Source of the DNA: Lysobacter sp. ISL-50
GTDB taxonomy: Bacteria > Pseudomonadota > Gammaproteobacteria > Xanthomonadales > Xanthomonadaceae
Reading direction: 5' to 3'
NCBI RefSeq assembly: GCF_018612875.1
Contig: NZ_JAGGRI010000035.1
Span: 1-64,000, forward strand
Length of the DNA: 64,000 nt
The notes under the pieces were generated by a model. It worked only from the letters and a program-made list of their open reading frames with translations. It was not told the DNA's origin and did no database searches. Both the position numbers and the translations under genes were made by a program. Positions 1 through 9,164 of the stretch are shown here, piece by piece (the first letter of the stretch is position 1; every line of letters starts with the position of its first letter).

Positions 1-52
1 TGTCGCGCTTATTGATCTTGCGGGACGTCAGGGCCTTGGTGGCGTTGGCCAT
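1..52 (-). CDS. Partial leftward gene, N-terminal 17 codons only
   Basis: A leftward reading frame begins with ATG at 52 and runs off the left edge, reading MANATKALTSRKINKRD. The fragment is basic and too short to assign. A weak GGTGG lies four bases before the ATG. I do not recognise the family; the call rests only on the clean start and typical codon use. Confidence 0.4.
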   Translation of the reverse strand, partial: MANATKALTSRKINKRD

Positions 53-576
53 AACGCCACCAAAGAAAAAACGCTAAAAGCAGGATCAAACGCCTAAAGC
101 TTCCGCCATGGAGCGGCGGGTCACTTTCTTTGTCCAAAGCCACAAAGAAAGTAACCAAAGAAAAGGCTTTAGCTGTTTCGAGTCAAAAGCCACGAGTGGG
201 TAGCCGACGCAGGCAGGTCCCACATTGGGCATCCTGCCCAAGGTGGCACCCGGCGCACGTCCATGTGCGCCGCCCTTCGGGTGTCCCTGGTCTCGCGAGT
301 AACAAGCCGCGCCCAACAACGGCAACAACAAAGCCGAAGCACAGCAAAGTCGAGACAAAGCAAAATCTCGGCAACAGCAACTGCAACCCCGGAGTCGGCG
401 GCACGAAAGGCCGGACAGCACATAGCCGCCACAACGAGACCAACCTCGAAGCAACGGATCACCAGCATTGGTTCAAACAGAAATGCCGCCAGCAAAACCC
501 GACCGCCAAAGCGGCCGTCGCCGCCACGGCAACGCCATCAAGAAAAGCGCAAGATCAACCGAAGCCCAGCGAAAGA
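53..576. other. Gene-free stretch with a strong hairpin
   Basis: No frame here has convincing codon use, a ribosome site or recognisable protein content; the open frames on both strands are low-complexity arginine- or cysteine-rich shadows. The stretch carries the hairpin at 119-156 and then A-rich sequence rich in CAA/AAG words. It separates the edge gene from the end of the CBS-domain gene. Confidence 0.6.
119..156. repeat. Inverted repeat, 11-bp perfect stem
   Basis: ACTTTCTTTGT at 123-133 is followed, after an 8-base loop, by its exact complement ACAAAGAAAGT at 142-152. Flanking GGT/ACC bases add three more pairs across one mismatch. I recall CTTTCTTTG-type palindromes as common between genes in Xanthomonadaceae, so it is probably an interspersed element; it has no T-tract and is not called a terminator. 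Confidence 0.6.
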
Positions 577-1005
577 TCAGCTGGCGATATACCGCTGCAA
601 CTGATCCAACTCCACCCGCTGGTCCTCGATCACCGCCTTGACCAGATCGCCGATCGACACCACACCGACCACCTCCCCGCCCTCCACCACCGGCAGATGA
701 CGGATGCGCTTGTCGGTCACGATCTGCATGCAGCGCTCGGCGCTGTCGTTCAGATTCACGCTGACCACTTGCGCGGTCATGATGTCGCGTACCGGCGTAT
801 CGGCGGACGATCGTCCCTGCAGCACGATCTTGCGCGCGTAATCGCGCTCGGACAGGATGCCGGCCAGCCGTGCGCCCTCCATCACCAGAACCGCGCCGAT
901 GCGTTTTTCGGCCATCAGCCGGATCGCGTCGATCACCGGCGCATCGGGGCCGATCGCGAATACCTCAGCGGTTTTCGCTTCCAACAGTTGCCTTACTGTG
1001 CGCAC
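577..1005 (-). CDS. Tandem CBS-domain protein
   Basis: A 142-residue cytoplasmic protein made almost entirely of two CBS domains (about residues 5-60 and 72-130), including GILSERDYARK in the first and RHLPVVEGGEVVGVVSIGDL in the second. CBS pairs bind adenine nucleotides and act as energy or redox sensors; no catalytic domain is attached. Start choice: GGAAGGAG ends exactly where an ATG at 1011 begins, leaving no spacer, whereas a GTG at 1005 has six bases, so GTG (reading MRTVRQLLEAK) is preferred; the ATG start would add two residues. The 5' end overlaps the 3' end of the upstream glycosyltransferase by about 41 bases on the same strand, so the two are probably cotranscribed and translationally coupled. 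Confidence 0.88.
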   Translation of the reverse strand: MRTVRQLLEAKTAEVFAIGPDAPVIDAIRLMAEKRIGAVLVMEGARLAGILSERDYARKIVLQGRSSADTPVRDIMTAQVVSVNLNDSAERCMQIVTDKRIRHLPVVEGGEVVGVVSIGDLVKAVIEDQRVELDQLQRYIAS

Positions 1006-1999
1006 GGCCATCTCCTTCCGCGAGCGGGGGGAACCGGTTCTGGGCCGAGGATACTCCTGCCGCGGGCTGCCAGGTGTCGACAAGATATAAAGGCCGCTGC
1101 TTGGATTCCTCGTACAGCCGGCCCAGGTATTCGCCGATCAGGCCCAGCGCGATCAACTGCACGCCGCCCAGGAACAGGATCACCGCCATCATCGTCGGCC
1201 AGCCCTGCACCGGGTCGCCGAACAGCAGCGCCTTGAACACCACCTTGGCGCTGAAGGCGAACGCCACCAGTGCGGTCGCCAGCCCCAGGTACGTCGCCAG
1301 CCGCAGCGGCGCGGTGGAGAAACTGGTGATGCCTTCCAGCGCCAGATTCCACAGCCGCCACAGATTGAATTTGCTGTTGCCGGCCACCCGCGGCTCGCGG
1401 TGATACGGCAAGGCCACGCGGTTGTAGCCGACCCAGCCGAACAGGCCCTTCATGAAACGGTGACGTTCGCGCAGCTGACGCAAGGCATCCAGCGCGCGCG
1501 GCGACAGCAGGCGGAAATCGCCGGTATCGGCTGGGATCGGCGTGCGCGAGAGGCGGCCGATCACCCGGTAGAACGCGTGCGCGGTGCTGCGCTTGAGCCA
1601 GTTCTCGCCCTCGCGTTCCAGGCGCGTGCCGTAGACGTCGTCGAAGCCTTCGCGCCAGCGCGCGACGAACTGCGGAATCAGCTCGGGCGGGTCCTGGCCG
1701 TCGGCGTCCAGGATCAACGCCGCGCCGGTGTCGATCCGGTCCAGTCCCGCGGTCAGCGCGGCCTCCTTGCCGAAATTGCGCGACAGCCGCAACAGCCCCA
1801 CGCGCGGGTCTTGCGCGGCGAAGGATTGCAGGATCGCCCAGGTGCCGTCGCGGCTGCCGTCGTCCACGTAGAGCACCCGGCCTTCGACATCGTCGGCGGC
1901 GAGCGCGTCCAGCGCCGCGGCGATGCGCGGCTGCAGCAGGGGCAGGCTCTGCGCTTCGTCGAAGGCGGCCAGGACGACGGTGACGCGATCGCGGGTCAT
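965..1999 (-). CDS. GT2 family glycosyltransferase (polyprenyl-phosphate sugar transferase type)
   Basis: A 344-residue DPM/DPG-synthase-like family 2 glycosyltransferase. The N-terminal GT-A domain carries the nucleotide-sugar signatures YVDDGSRDGTW and DADGQDPPEL and the acceptor region TGDFRLLSPRAL. Two hydrophobic segments near the C terminus (about residues 235-265 and 275-310, ending GEYLGRLYEE) anchor it in the inner membrane. Family members (GtrB, ArnC, Ppm1 relatives) move a sugar from UDP- or GDP-sugar to undecaprenyl or dolichyl phosphate; which sugar cannot be told. ATG at 1999 is chosen because homologous sequence begins at TVVLAAFDE; a longer frame to 2143 reads low-complexity sequence. 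The tail overlaps the CBS gene. Confidence 0.9.
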   Translation of the reverse strand: MTRDRVTVVLAAFDEAQSLPLLQPRIAAALDALAADDVEGRVLYVDDGSRDGTWAILQSFAAQDPRVGLLRLSRNFGKEAALTAGLDRIDTGAALILDADGQDPPELIPQFVARWREGFDDVYGTRLEREGENWLKRSTAHAFYRVIGRLSRTPIPADTGDFRLLSPRALDALRQLRERHRFMKGLFGWVGYNRVALPYHREPRVAGNSKFNLWRLWNLALEGITSFSTAPLRLATYLGLATALVAFAFSAKVVFKALLFGDPVQGWPTMMAVILFLGGVQLIALGLIGEYLGRLYEESKQRPLYLVDTWQPAAGVSSAQNRFPPLAEGDGRAHSKATVGSENR

Positions 2000-2150
2000 G
2001 GGATCAATAGTAACGGCGTGATGTGGTGGCTGGGTGTGGAGGGGGTCGGTGCGGCGGTCGCTGTGGCGGACGTCGGTTGGGATCCGACGATGTTCGTTGC
2101 CCGCGAACGGCAAGACACGTCGGGGTGTCTTGGGCCTAGGCACCCAACAG

Positions 2151-2320
2151 TCGTCATTCCCGCGAACGCGGGCTCCGCTTTACTTACGGCGGAGCCGAAC
2201 AGCCAGCGACTTCAAACGTTCTCGCACGAAAAGCCCTGGATCTCCGCCTTCGCGGGGATGACGGTCTGGCTGTGTCTTGCACGAAAGTCACTGGATTCCC
2301 GCGTTCGCGGGAATGACGGG
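2151..2320. repeat. Three REP-like palindromes, family A
   Basis: Copies at 2151-2175 (orientation GTCATTCCCGCGAACGCGGG), 2236-2264 and 2291-2320 (both starting CTGGAT and ending GATGACGG or AATGACGGG). Each folds on a CCCGCG/CGCGGG core. The same element recurs at 21785-21871 as an inverted pair. Typical extragenic interspersed palindrome; function unknown. Confidence 0.75.
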
Positions 2321-2389
2321 CTTTGGGAGTCCCCGTCGCTATCCACGAACGCCGGTTTTTCTAAAGCGCGGGCCGCGACGCCGACCTCT

Positions 2390-2487
2390 CCCGACTCCCG
2401 ACTCCCGACTCCCGATTCCCGATTCCCGATTCCCGATTCCCGATTCCCGATTCCCGATTCCCGACTCCCGACTCCCGATTCCCGATT
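2390..2487 (-). repeat. 14-unit heptamer array (GGGAATC/GGGAGTC on the minus strand)
   Basis: Fourteen uninterrupted 7-base units. On the plus strand they read CCCGACT x3, CCCGATT x7, CCCGACT x2, CCCGATT x2, with no indel. The array begins a few bases after the mtgA stop codon and lies in its sense orientation as GGGAATC. Shorter arrays of the same unit follow three other genes in this window. Confidence 0.9.
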
Positions 2488-2493
2488 CCCCAA

Positions 2494-3228
2494 TCACTCA
2501 ATCTGCTTCAAATACCCATCCCCGCCGATAAACCGCATCTGCCGCTGGATCGCCCCGGCGCGCCGCTGCACATACGCGCCCGGCTTGGCGATGCTGTAGC
2601 GCTTGGGATTGGGCAGCACCGCGGCCATGCGCGCGGCTTCGGCCGCGCCGAGCCGGCTGGCGTCCTTGCGGTAGTAGGTCCGCGCCGCGGCCTGGGCGCC
2701 GTACACGCCGTCGCCGAATTCGGCGATGTTGGCGTAGACCTCGATGATCCGGCTCTTGGGCCACATCGCCTCGATCAGCACCGTGTACCAGGCCTCGATG
2801 CCCTTGCGCACCCAACTGCGTCCGCTCCACAGAAACAGGTTCTTCGCGGTCTGCTGGCTGATCGTGCTGCCGCCGCGCACCTTGCGGCCGCGCTCGTTGT
2901 TCTTGCGCGCCTTCTCGATCGCCTTGAGGTCGAAACCGAAATGCTCCGCGAAGTTCTGGTCTTCCGAAGCCACCAGCGCCACCGGCACGTTGGGCGAGAT
3001 CTCGTCCAGATCGCGCCAGTCGTGGGCCACGCGGAAATCGAAATCGCCCGAACCCCAGGCCTCCAGCTGGCGGATCAGCATGAACGCCGAGAACGGCGGA
3101 TCGATGAAACGCAGGGTCGCGACCTGCAGGATCGAGGCCAGCGCGAACAGGAACGGCAGGGCCAGCAGCCAGCGGAACCAGCGCCGCAGCCGGCGCGGAC
3201 GCGGCGCGGCTTCCGCCCGCGGCGGCAT
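2494..3228 (-). CDS. mtgA: Monofunctional peptidoglycan glycosyltransferase MtgA
   Basis: A 244-residue GT51 transglycosylase that polymerises lipid II into glycan strands at the outer face of the inner membrane. One membrane anchor near residues 15-40 is followed by the catalytic domain: [17 protein letters not shown] contains the catalytic Glu, then [17 protein letters not shown], and later [20 protein letters not shown]. There is no transpeptidase domain, as expected for MtgA. ATG at 3228 gives the usual family length; an in-frame GTG at 3336 with GGGGGAGG upstream would add 36 residues unlike the family, so it is less likely. Divergent from hslO. Confidence 0.93.
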   Translation of the reverse strand: MPPRAEAAPRPRRLRRWFRWLLALPFLFALASILQVATLRFIDPPFSAFMLIRQLEAWGSGDFDFRVAHDWRDLDEISPNVPVALVASEDQNFAEHFGFDLKAIEKARKNNERGRKVRGGSTISQQTAKNLFLWSGRSWVRKGIEAWYTVLIEAMWPKSRIIEVYANIAEFGDGVYGAQAAARTYYRKDASRLGAAEAARMAAVLPNPKRYSIAKPGAYVQRRAGAIQRQMRFIGGDGYLKQIE

Positions 3229-3445
3229 GGCCGGCGCGGATACGCGATCGCTCAAGCCTTGCACCCCAGCGCCCCCGTCCCCACTCTTGCCGCAAGGCGG
3301 ATTGCCCGTGTCGGCGAACCAAGCTCCGATACCCACCGCATTGCCTCAACCTCCCCCTTCACAAGAACTTGCGCATTATCCGCGAAGCCGCGACCGCCGC
3401 GTTCGCCGACCCGTGATTTGCGCGCCGTAACCGCAGAGTACGACG

Positions 3446-4369
3446 ATGACCGATACCGCTTCGCCCCAGGCCGCCGCGCCCGACGACCACGACCGCCTGA
3501 CCCGTTTCATGATCGAAACCGCCGGCGTGCGCGGCGTGCGCGTGCACCTGCACGACACCTGGCGGCAGATCCGCGAACGCGCCGAGTATCCGGCCGCGGC
3601 CGCGGAAATGCTCGGCGAAGCCGCCGCGGCCGCGGCTTTGTTCACCGGCCACGCCAAGGTCGATGGCCGTTTGTCGGTGCAATTGCGCGGCGAAGGCGCG
3701 CTGCGCACCTTGTTCGCCGAATGCACGGCGGCCGGCACCTTGCGCGGCATCGTCCAATTGGCCGAGGACGGCGGCGAGGTCTCGCGCGACCTGCGCGAGC
3801 TGGGCCCGCAGGCGGTATTGGCCATCACCATCGAGAACCCGGCCTTGAACGGCCGCGATCCGGTCCGCTACCAGGGCCTGGTGTCGCTGGAGTCAGACAC
3901 CCTGGCCGGCGCCTTCGAGGACTATTTCCGCCAGTCCGAGCAATTGCCGACCCGCCTGCTGCTGGCCGCCGACGACCGCCACGCCGCCGGCCTGATGCTG
4001 CAGAAGCTGCCCGGCGACGAGGGCGACGACGACGGCTGGGCCCGGGTCGGCGCCCTGTTCGACACCTTGAACACCCGCGAATTGCTGGAGCTGCCGACCG
4101 GCACCCTGCTGACCCGGCTGTTCCACGAGGACGGGGTGCAACTGCTGGGCGGCAAGCCGCTGGGCTTCGCCTGCTCGTGCTCGCGCGAGCGGGTCGAGGC
4201 CATGCTGGTCTCGCTCGGCCGTGAGGAGGCCGATGCCGCCGCCGCCGACGGCCAGGCCCATATCCGATGCGAGTTCTGCGGCCAGAGCTATCGTTTCGAT
4301 CGCAACCAAATTGCCGGCCTGTTCGCGGCCGCGGCCGCGGAAATCCAGGCCCCGCAGCGAGTACAGTGA
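3446..4369 (+). CDS. hslO: Redox-regulated chaperone Hsp33
   Basis: A 307-residue cytoplasmic holdase that is switched on by oxidation. The N-terminal substrate-binding domain includes YQGLVSLESDTL and EDYFRQSEQLPTR. The C-terminal zinc switch is intact, with CSC at 243-245 and CEFC at 275-278 (CxC-X29-CxxC), the four cysteines that bind zinc when reduced and form two disulfides under oxidative stress. It stands alone, divergent from mtgA across about 217 bases. The N terminus has a roughly 15-residue extension before the conserved DRLTRFMIE. Confidence 0.95.
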   Translation: MTDTASPQAAAPDDHDRLTRFMIETAGVRGVRVHLHDTWRQIRERAEYPAAAAEMLGEAAAAAALFTGHAKVDGRLSVQLRGEGALRTLFAECTAAGTLRGIVQLAEDGGEVSRDLRELGPQAVLAITIENPALNGRDPVRYQGLVSLESDTLAGAFEDYFRQSEQLPTRLLLAADDRHAAGLMLQKLPGDEGDDDGWARVGALFDTLNTRELLELPTGTLLTRLFHEDGVQLLGGKPLGFACSCSRERVEAMLVSLGREEADAAAADGQAHIRCEFCGQSYRFDRNQIAGLFAAAAAEIQAPQRVQ

Positions 4370-4391
4370 GGTTGCCGACGGTCGGCCGAAG

Positions 4392-4410
4392 ACGGTTCTG
4401 GGACCGTTTT
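4392..4410 (+). terminator. Possible intrinsic terminator after hslO
   Basis: ACGGTT at 4392-4397 pairs with GACCGT (with a G-T pair) across a small loop and is followed by TTTT at 4407-4410. The stem is short, so this is tentative. Confidence 0.4.
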
Positions 4411-4414
4411 CAGA

Positions 4415-4443
4415 TTGTTAAATAAACATAAACCGGCTATAGT
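4415..4443 (+). promoter_or_regulatory. Sigma-70-type promoter for the exported protein gene
   Basis: TTGTTA at 4415-4420 and TATAGT at 4438-4443 with exactly 17 bases between, in a local A/T-rich patch unusual for this DNA. It implies a leader of about 65 bases before the ATG at 4516. Confidence 0.7.
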
Positions 4444-4515
4444 CGGGTCGAAGAAATGGGGAACTCGGCCGGTTTCATCCGGTCTTAACCACGGTCCGCG
4501 CTTAACACTATTTCA

Positions 4516-5364
4516 ATGCTCAAGCACCTGCGCCAGTTGCCGCTTGTCCTGACGCTCGCCCTAGGCGTGGCGGCGGGTGCGCACGCGCAAGCCAAGCACG
4601 ACACCACCTATTTGCCGGTGTGGAACCAGAACAACGGCAAGCTGGAATACCTGTTGCAGCTCGAGCCGACCGACAAAGCCGCCGGCGCGCGCTGGAAATC
4701 CGGCGCCAACACCTTCGATGCCACGTTGGGCCTGGATTCCGGCGATGGCCTGGGCCTGGTCTGCGATCGCAAGACCGGCCTGGCCGGCGCGATCGGCAAC
4801 CTCGCCAATCACTGCATGCTGGCCGCGCTCGACGAAGACGACGGCCACGACGACAGCCGTCAGCTCAGCGCCGGCGTCAGCCTCAGCCGTCCCGGCGGCA
4901 AGGTCGGCGTGTCCATCGGTTCCGGCCGCGACAGCCTGCCCGGCTGGCTCAGCCCGAACAACCGCGCCAGCCGCGTCGATCAGAACACCCTCACCGTTTA
5001 CGGCCAGAAGAATATCGGCCGCGAAGCGATGGTCTCCATCGGCGGCACCTGGGCCCGCGCCAAGCTGATCCCGGCCGGCGAAATGCCCGGCCTGGCCGAT
5101 CGCTGGAGCAGCAAGAGCATCACCATCGGCGCCGGTTACGGCAATTTCGGCGCCAATATCATCGGCCGCGTGGTCGATACGCCCGGGCAGCCCGGCCAGT
5201 GGGAAGGCCTCGGCGTCGGCTTGACCTGGCGCACGCCGTGGAGCGGCCAGCTCACCGTCGGCGCCGAAAACGTGGTCACCCGCGGCAAGAATCCATTCGC
5301 GCCGGGCAACGGCGAAAAGGACGAGGGCACCGTGCCTTACGTCCGTTACGAACAGGATCTTTGA
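4516..5364 (+). CDS. Exported protein, probable outer-membrane beta-barrel, unknown function
   Basis: 282 residues with a classical signal peptide (MLKHLRQLPLVLTLALGVAAGAHA, cleavage likely after AHA near residue 24). The mature part alternates hydrophobic and polar residues in short strands (VSIGGTWARAKL, SITIGAGYGNFGANIIGRVV, GLGVGLTWRTPWSGQLTVGAENVV) and ends in DL after an aromatic (YVRYEQDL), which resembles an outer-membrane barrel. Two cysteines (near 83 and 99) flank DRKTGLAGAIGNLANHC and may form a disulfide. I do not recognise the family. It has its own promoter at 4415-4443 and is monocistronic. Confidence 0.75.
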   Translation: MLKHLRQLPLVLTLALGVAAGAHAQAKHDTTYLPVWNQNNGKLEYLLQLEPTDKAAGARWKSGANTFDATLGLDSGDGLGLVCDRKTGLAGAIGNLANHCMLAALDEDDGHDDSRQLSAGVSLSRPGGKVGVSIGSGRDSLPGWLSPNNRASRVDQNTLTVYGQKNIGREAMVSIGGTWARAKLIPAGEMPGLADRWSSKSITIGAGYGNFGANIIGRVVDTPGQPGQWEGLGVGLTWRTPWSGQLTVGAENVVTRGKNPFAPGNGEKDEGTVPYVRYEQDL

Positions 5365-6081
5365 TCCCCGCGTCGGACCCTGCTTCGGCGAATCTTGCGT
5401 CTGTCCGGACTCGGCCCTGAGTCCGTAATCCGCATAAATGCCTCGCCGCACCGGCGGAAAGTTCAAGGGCGCCCGCCCTGCGCGCACGTCACTGGCGTGA
5501 GCTTCGATCTCGTCGCGAAGTCTTGAGTCCAGTCCCGGTCTCGCTGCCTGTCATCCCCGCCAATAGCCTGTCCGCACCTGGGCACGGCTAACGAATCGGC
5601 TTGCCCCGATCAAGCATTTCGATGCCCTGATCAAGGCCGCTGCATCGACCCTGCCGCGCAATGTCGCACTCGAATTCGCATGCGTATCGCCCGGTTTGCG
5701 CACCGCGCAGCGCACTCGACCGCGGACAGCAGAAATTGTGTGTTTTTGTACGTAGGTGCTGGCACGGCAGGCTGCCGCCTGCATTTGCGGCTATGGCCGG
5801 TCGCCGGCATCCACGGCCAGGCCAGCGACACCGATAAATGAACAGGGGATTTCCTGCGGATTCCGCCGCACCCTCCACCGACGCCACACAAAAATACGCA
5901 AAAGTACGGTCTTCGCGGGCGGGAGCCGGTACTGCCCCCACGTCACAAACCGACACTTAACGACACTTTAATTTTTGAGGACTCACGGTTAGCATCGGCA
6001 AACCTTGCTGGTCTTGGCGTCTTATTTGACACCTCCGGCCGGGCTACACGGGTACATCAGACCGATTTTCGGAGAGAGAGA
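5365..6081. other. 717-base gene-free stretch and receptor leader
   Basis: No convincing gene. A perfect 7-bp hairpin (CGGACTC at 5406-5412, GAGTCCG at 5419-5425) follows the exported protein gene but lacks a T-tract. The middle (about 5430-5900) shows nothing recognisable. The right end holds the promoter of the first TonB-dependent receptor and its GGAGAGAGAG ribosome site at 6071-6080. Confidence 0.6.
5957..5995 (+). promoter_or_regulatory. Promoter of TonB-dependent receptor 1, with element shared with receptor 2
   Basis: TTAACGACACTTTAATT at 5957-5973 matches 16 of 17 bases at 9165-9181 upstream of the second receptor. In both, TTTAAT (5967-5972) lies 17 bases before a -10-like hexamer (TAGCAT, 5990-5995). 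Identical geometry at two otherwise unrelated leaders argues for a shared promoter or operator. Confidence 0.65.
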
Positions 6082-9060
6082 ATGACTTTCAAGACCACCC
6101 AGCTCCGCGACGCGATCACCTTCGCGCTCGCAGTGAGCTCGACGGCCCTCGCCGGCGCCGCCGTAGCGCAGGAAGCGAACGCCCCCGCCACCAAGGAAGC
6201 GACCACGCTCGACCGCATCGAGGTGACCGGTTCGCGTATCCGTCAGGTCGATCTGGAAACCGCTCAGCCGGTACTGTCGATCACGCGCGCGGACATCGAG
6301 AAGCAGGGCTTCCAGTCCGTCGCCGACATCCTGCAGAACATCTCCGCCACCGGCGCTCCGACCATCAGCCGCGCACAGCCGCTGCTGGCCGGCGAAAACG
6401 TCGGCGGCCAGTTCATCAGCATGCGTAACCTGGGCGCCACGCGCACCCTGATCCTGGTCAACGGCAAGCGCCTGGGCATCAGCACCAGCGGCCTGCAGGA
6501 CATTTCGCTGATCCCGACCTCCGCGGTCGAGCGCATCGAAGTGCTGAAGGACGGCGCCTCGTCGATCTACGGCTCCGACGCCATCGCCGGCGTGGTCAAC
6601 ATCATCACCCGCACCAATTTCGAAGGCGCTTCGGCCAATGCCTACTTCGGCCAGTACAGCCAGGGCGACGGCGCGACCACTCGTGCCGACTTCGTGCTCG
6701 GCTTCACCGGCGATCGCGGCTCGCTGACCGCCGCCGTCGAATACCGCAAGGAAGACGAAGTCTTCGCGCGCGACCGCGAGTTCGGCGCGTATCCGCAGGG
6801 CCCGATGCATCCCGACCGCGGCTGGACCACGGTCAGCCAGTGGGGCGTGCTGAATCTGCCGACCGCCGCCGGCGGCAACCGCGTGCTCAACGCCGACGGC
6901 AACTGGCGCCTGCTCTCGAACTATCACGCGCAGAACGCCGACACCGGCGGCACCGCGGCCAACACCGCCGGCTCGACCGTCGACAAGAGCAACACCAACC
7001 TGCAGACGCACCTGCGTACGCCGCTGGAAAGCCGTTCGCTGTTCGTCAACGGCGTGTTCGACATCACCGACAAGGTCCGCTTCCGCAGCGACATGCTGTA
7101 TTCGTCGCGCGATGCCGAGCGTCAGGTCGCCGGCTATCCGTTCCAGAGCGGCTCGGCCGGCCCGGTTCCGGGCGGCTTCAAGATGTCGAAGGACAGCTAC
7201 TACAACCCGGTCGGCACCCTGTGGGGCCCCGCCAACGGCCAGACCGCGCAGGACATCAACTTCTGGCGCCGTACCTGGGAAGTGCCGCGCGTCGATAAGT
7301 CCACCTCGACCACCTGGCGCTTCTCGGCCGGCCTCGACGGCAGCTTCGACATCGGCGAGCGCAGCTTCGACTGGGACGTGGGTTACCTGTTCAACAACAA
7401 CAAGGTCACGCAGGAAAACTACGGCAACCTGAACATCGAGCGCACCAAGCAAGCGGTGGGCCCGTCGTTCCTCAATGCCAACGGTGTGGTCCAGTGCGGC
7501 AGCGCCGCCAACCCGATCCCGTTGACCCAGTGCACCCCGTGGAATCCGTACATCCCGTTCGGCCGCGTGGGCGACGGCGGCTTGACCGGCAACAAGGCGC
7601 TGCAGGATTTCCTGTTCCAGCGCCTGAACTCCAGCGGCGAAACCAAGACCAACGTCTACAGCGCCAACCTGTCGGGCTCGTTGTTCGCCCTGCCAGGCGG
7701 CGACCTGGGTTTCGCGGTCGGCTATGAACACCGCAAGGAAGAAGGTCGCTTCATTCCCGACGCTCAGGCGGTTACGGGCAACTCGACCACCCTCGCCGGC
7801 GGCCCGACCAGCGGTAGCTATTCGGTCGATGAGTTCTTCGTCGAACTCGCTATCCCGGTGTTGGCCGATCTGCCGGGCGCCAAGGAGCTGAGCTTCTCGG
7901 TCGCCAGCCGTTATTCGGACTACAGCACCTTCGGCGACACGGTCAACAACAAGTTCGGCTTCAAGTGGAAGCCGATCGACTCGTTGCTGTTCCGCGGCAC
8001 CTACGCCGACGGCTTCCGCGCTCCGACCATCAACGACCTGTACGGCGGCGGCTCGCAGACCTTCGCGTCCTTCACCGATCCTTGCGACACGGTGTTCGGC
8101 GCGGCCAAGGGCAACCCGACGATTCAAGCCGCTTGCGGCGCGCGCGGCGTGCCGAATCCGGCGACGTTCCGTCAGCTGCAGCAGGGCTTCGTGCCCTCGA
8201 CCACGGCCAGCCCGCAGACGCCGGTGGCGTTCTTCTCCGGTTCCAACGCGAACCTGATTCCGGAAACCTCCAAGTCCAAGACCCTGGGCGTGGTGTGGAG
8301 CCCGGAATTCGTCGAAGGCCTGAACGTCAGCCTCGACTGGTGGAAGGTCAAGATCGAAGACACCATCGTGGGCGACTCGCCGACGCAGATGCTCGACGAC
8401 TGCTATGTGCGTAACGACGCCAGCCGCTGCACCGCCTTCACCCGCGATCCGGTGCTGGGCTATGTCAACAGCCTGACCTTCACCAGCATCAATGCCGGTT
8501 ATCGTGAAGCCGAAGGCTACGACCTCGAGTTGAACTACCGCCTGCCCACCAGCATCGGTAACTTCAACCTCAACTGGCAGACGACCTACACCGTCGGCGA
8601 CGAGATCAAGACCGACACCAACCCGAACGGCAAGCCGATCCAGTTGGTCGGTTACGCGGTCAACCAGAGCAACCTGGGTACCTTCCGCGTGCGTTCGAAT
8701 GCCAGCCTGAGCTGGGAGAAGGGGCCGCTGAGCGCAACCTGGGGCGCGCGTTACTACTCGTCGCAGAAGGAAGCCTGCCTGTCGGCGGCGCTGTTCCCGA
8801 GCGAGTGCGACAATCCGACCCACCGTGCTCCGGATACCGGCGGCTCGGTTCGCGCGCTCAACAAGCTGGGCTCGAACACCTTCCACGACCTCGAGTTCCG
8901 CGTCGCCACCCCGTGGAATGCCACCGTGGCGATCGGCGCAAACAACGTGTTCGATCACCTCGGCCCGACCCTATACAGCGCACCGAGTTCGAGCACGGCC
9001 TATTCGGGCCAGTTCGACATCGGTCGCTTCGTGTACATGAAGTACCAGCAGCGCTTCTAA
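6082..9060 (+). CDS. TonB-dependent receptor 1
   Basis: 992-residue outer-membrane receptor. Signal peptide (MTFKTTQLRDAITFALAV, cleavage near AVAQ at about 30), a TonB-box-like region TTLDRIEVTGSRI, a plug domain (about 45-170) with MRNLGATRTLILVNGKRL and VEVLKDGASSIYGSDAIAGVV, then a 22-strand barrel with the receptor motif YADGFRAPTINDLYGGG, ending in the aromatic C terminus KYQQRF. Substrate cannot be told; the size and the VTGSRI start resemble large Xanthomonadaceae receptors for carbohydrates or peptides rather than siderophore receptors. The next receptor shares its N terminus, SD (GGAGAGAGA) and promoter element, so they are paralogs. Followed by a strong terminator, hence monocistronic. 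Confidence 0.93.
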   Translation: MTFKTTQLRDAITFALAVSSTALAGAAVAQEANAPATKEATTLDRIEVTGSRIRQVDLETAQPVLSITRADIEKQGFQSVADILQNISATGAPTISRAQPLLAGENVGGQFISMRNLGATRTLILVNGKRLGISTSGLQDISLIPTSAVERIEVLKDGASSIYGSDAIAGVVNIITRTNFEGASANAYFGQYSQGDGATTRADFVLGFTGDRGSLTAAVEYRKEDEVFARDREFGAYPQGPMHPDRGWTTVSQWGVLNLPTAAGGNRVLNADGNWRLLSNYHAQNADTGGTAANTAGSTVDKSNTNLQTHLRTPLESRSLFVNGVFDITDKVRFRSDMLYSSRDAERQVAGYPFQSGSAGPVPGGFKMSKDSYYNPVGTLWGPANGQTAQDINFWRRTWEVPRVDKSTSTTWRFSAGLDGSFDIGERSFDWDVGYLFNNNKVTQENYGNLNIERTKQAVGPSFLNANGVVQCGSAANPIPLTQCTPWNPYIPFGRVGDGGLTGNKALQDFLFQRLNSSGETKTNVYSANLSGSLFALPGGDLGFAVGYEHRKEEGRFIPDAQAVTGNSTTLAGGPTSGSYSVDEFFVELAIPVLADLPGAKELSFSVASRYSDYSTFGDTVNNKFGFKWKPIDSLLFRGTYADGFRAPTINDLYGGGSQTFASFTDPCDTVFGAAKGNPTIQAACGARGVPNPATFRQLQQGFVPSTTASPQTPVAFFSGSNANLIPETSKSKTLGVVWSPEFVEGLNVSLDWWKVKIEDTIVGDSPTQMLDDCYVRNDASRCTAFTRDPVLGYVNSLTFTSINAGYREAEGYDLELNYRLPTSIGNFNLNWQTTYTVGDEIKTDTNPNGKPIQLVGYAVNQSNLGTFRVRSNASLSWEKGPLSATWGARYYSSQKEACLSAALFPSECDNPTHRAPDTGGSVRALNKLGSNTFHDLEFRVATPWNATVAIGANNVFDHLGPTLYSAPSSSTAYSGQFDIGRFVYMKYQQRF

Positions 9061-9085
9061 GCATTTCTGCTGCACCGCAACACAA

Positions 9086-9115
9086 ACACGGCTCCCTCGG
9101 GGGCCGTGTTTTTTT
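9086..9115 (+). terminator. Intrinsic terminator of receptor 1
   Basis: A 10-bp stem starting ACACGGC at 9086 with a four-base loop and closing GCCGTGT, ending in seven T (9109-9115). Textbook rho-independent terminator. Confidence 0.9.
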
Positions 9116-9164
9116 ATGTCTGCGCGACCCCAGTCGCATGCCGTCATGCGACTTCAATCAGGCT

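Larger units (their letters stand above)
2000..2493. other. Gene-free stretch holding two kinds of repeat
   Basis: Between the glycosyltransferase start and the mtgA stop I see no gene. It holds three copies of a palindromic element (2151-2320) and a 14-unit heptamer array (2390-2487), both annotated separately. Open frames here only translate the repeats (PDSR-type periodic peptides). Confidence 0.7.

Noticed and set aside
2390-2487. Tandem array considered as CRISPR
   Set aside because: Units are 7 bases and contiguous with no spacers.
5588-5956. 122-codon minus-strand frame between the exported protein and receptor 1
   Set aside because: Codon use is unlike neighbours, cysteine content is odd and it overlaps the receptor promoter.
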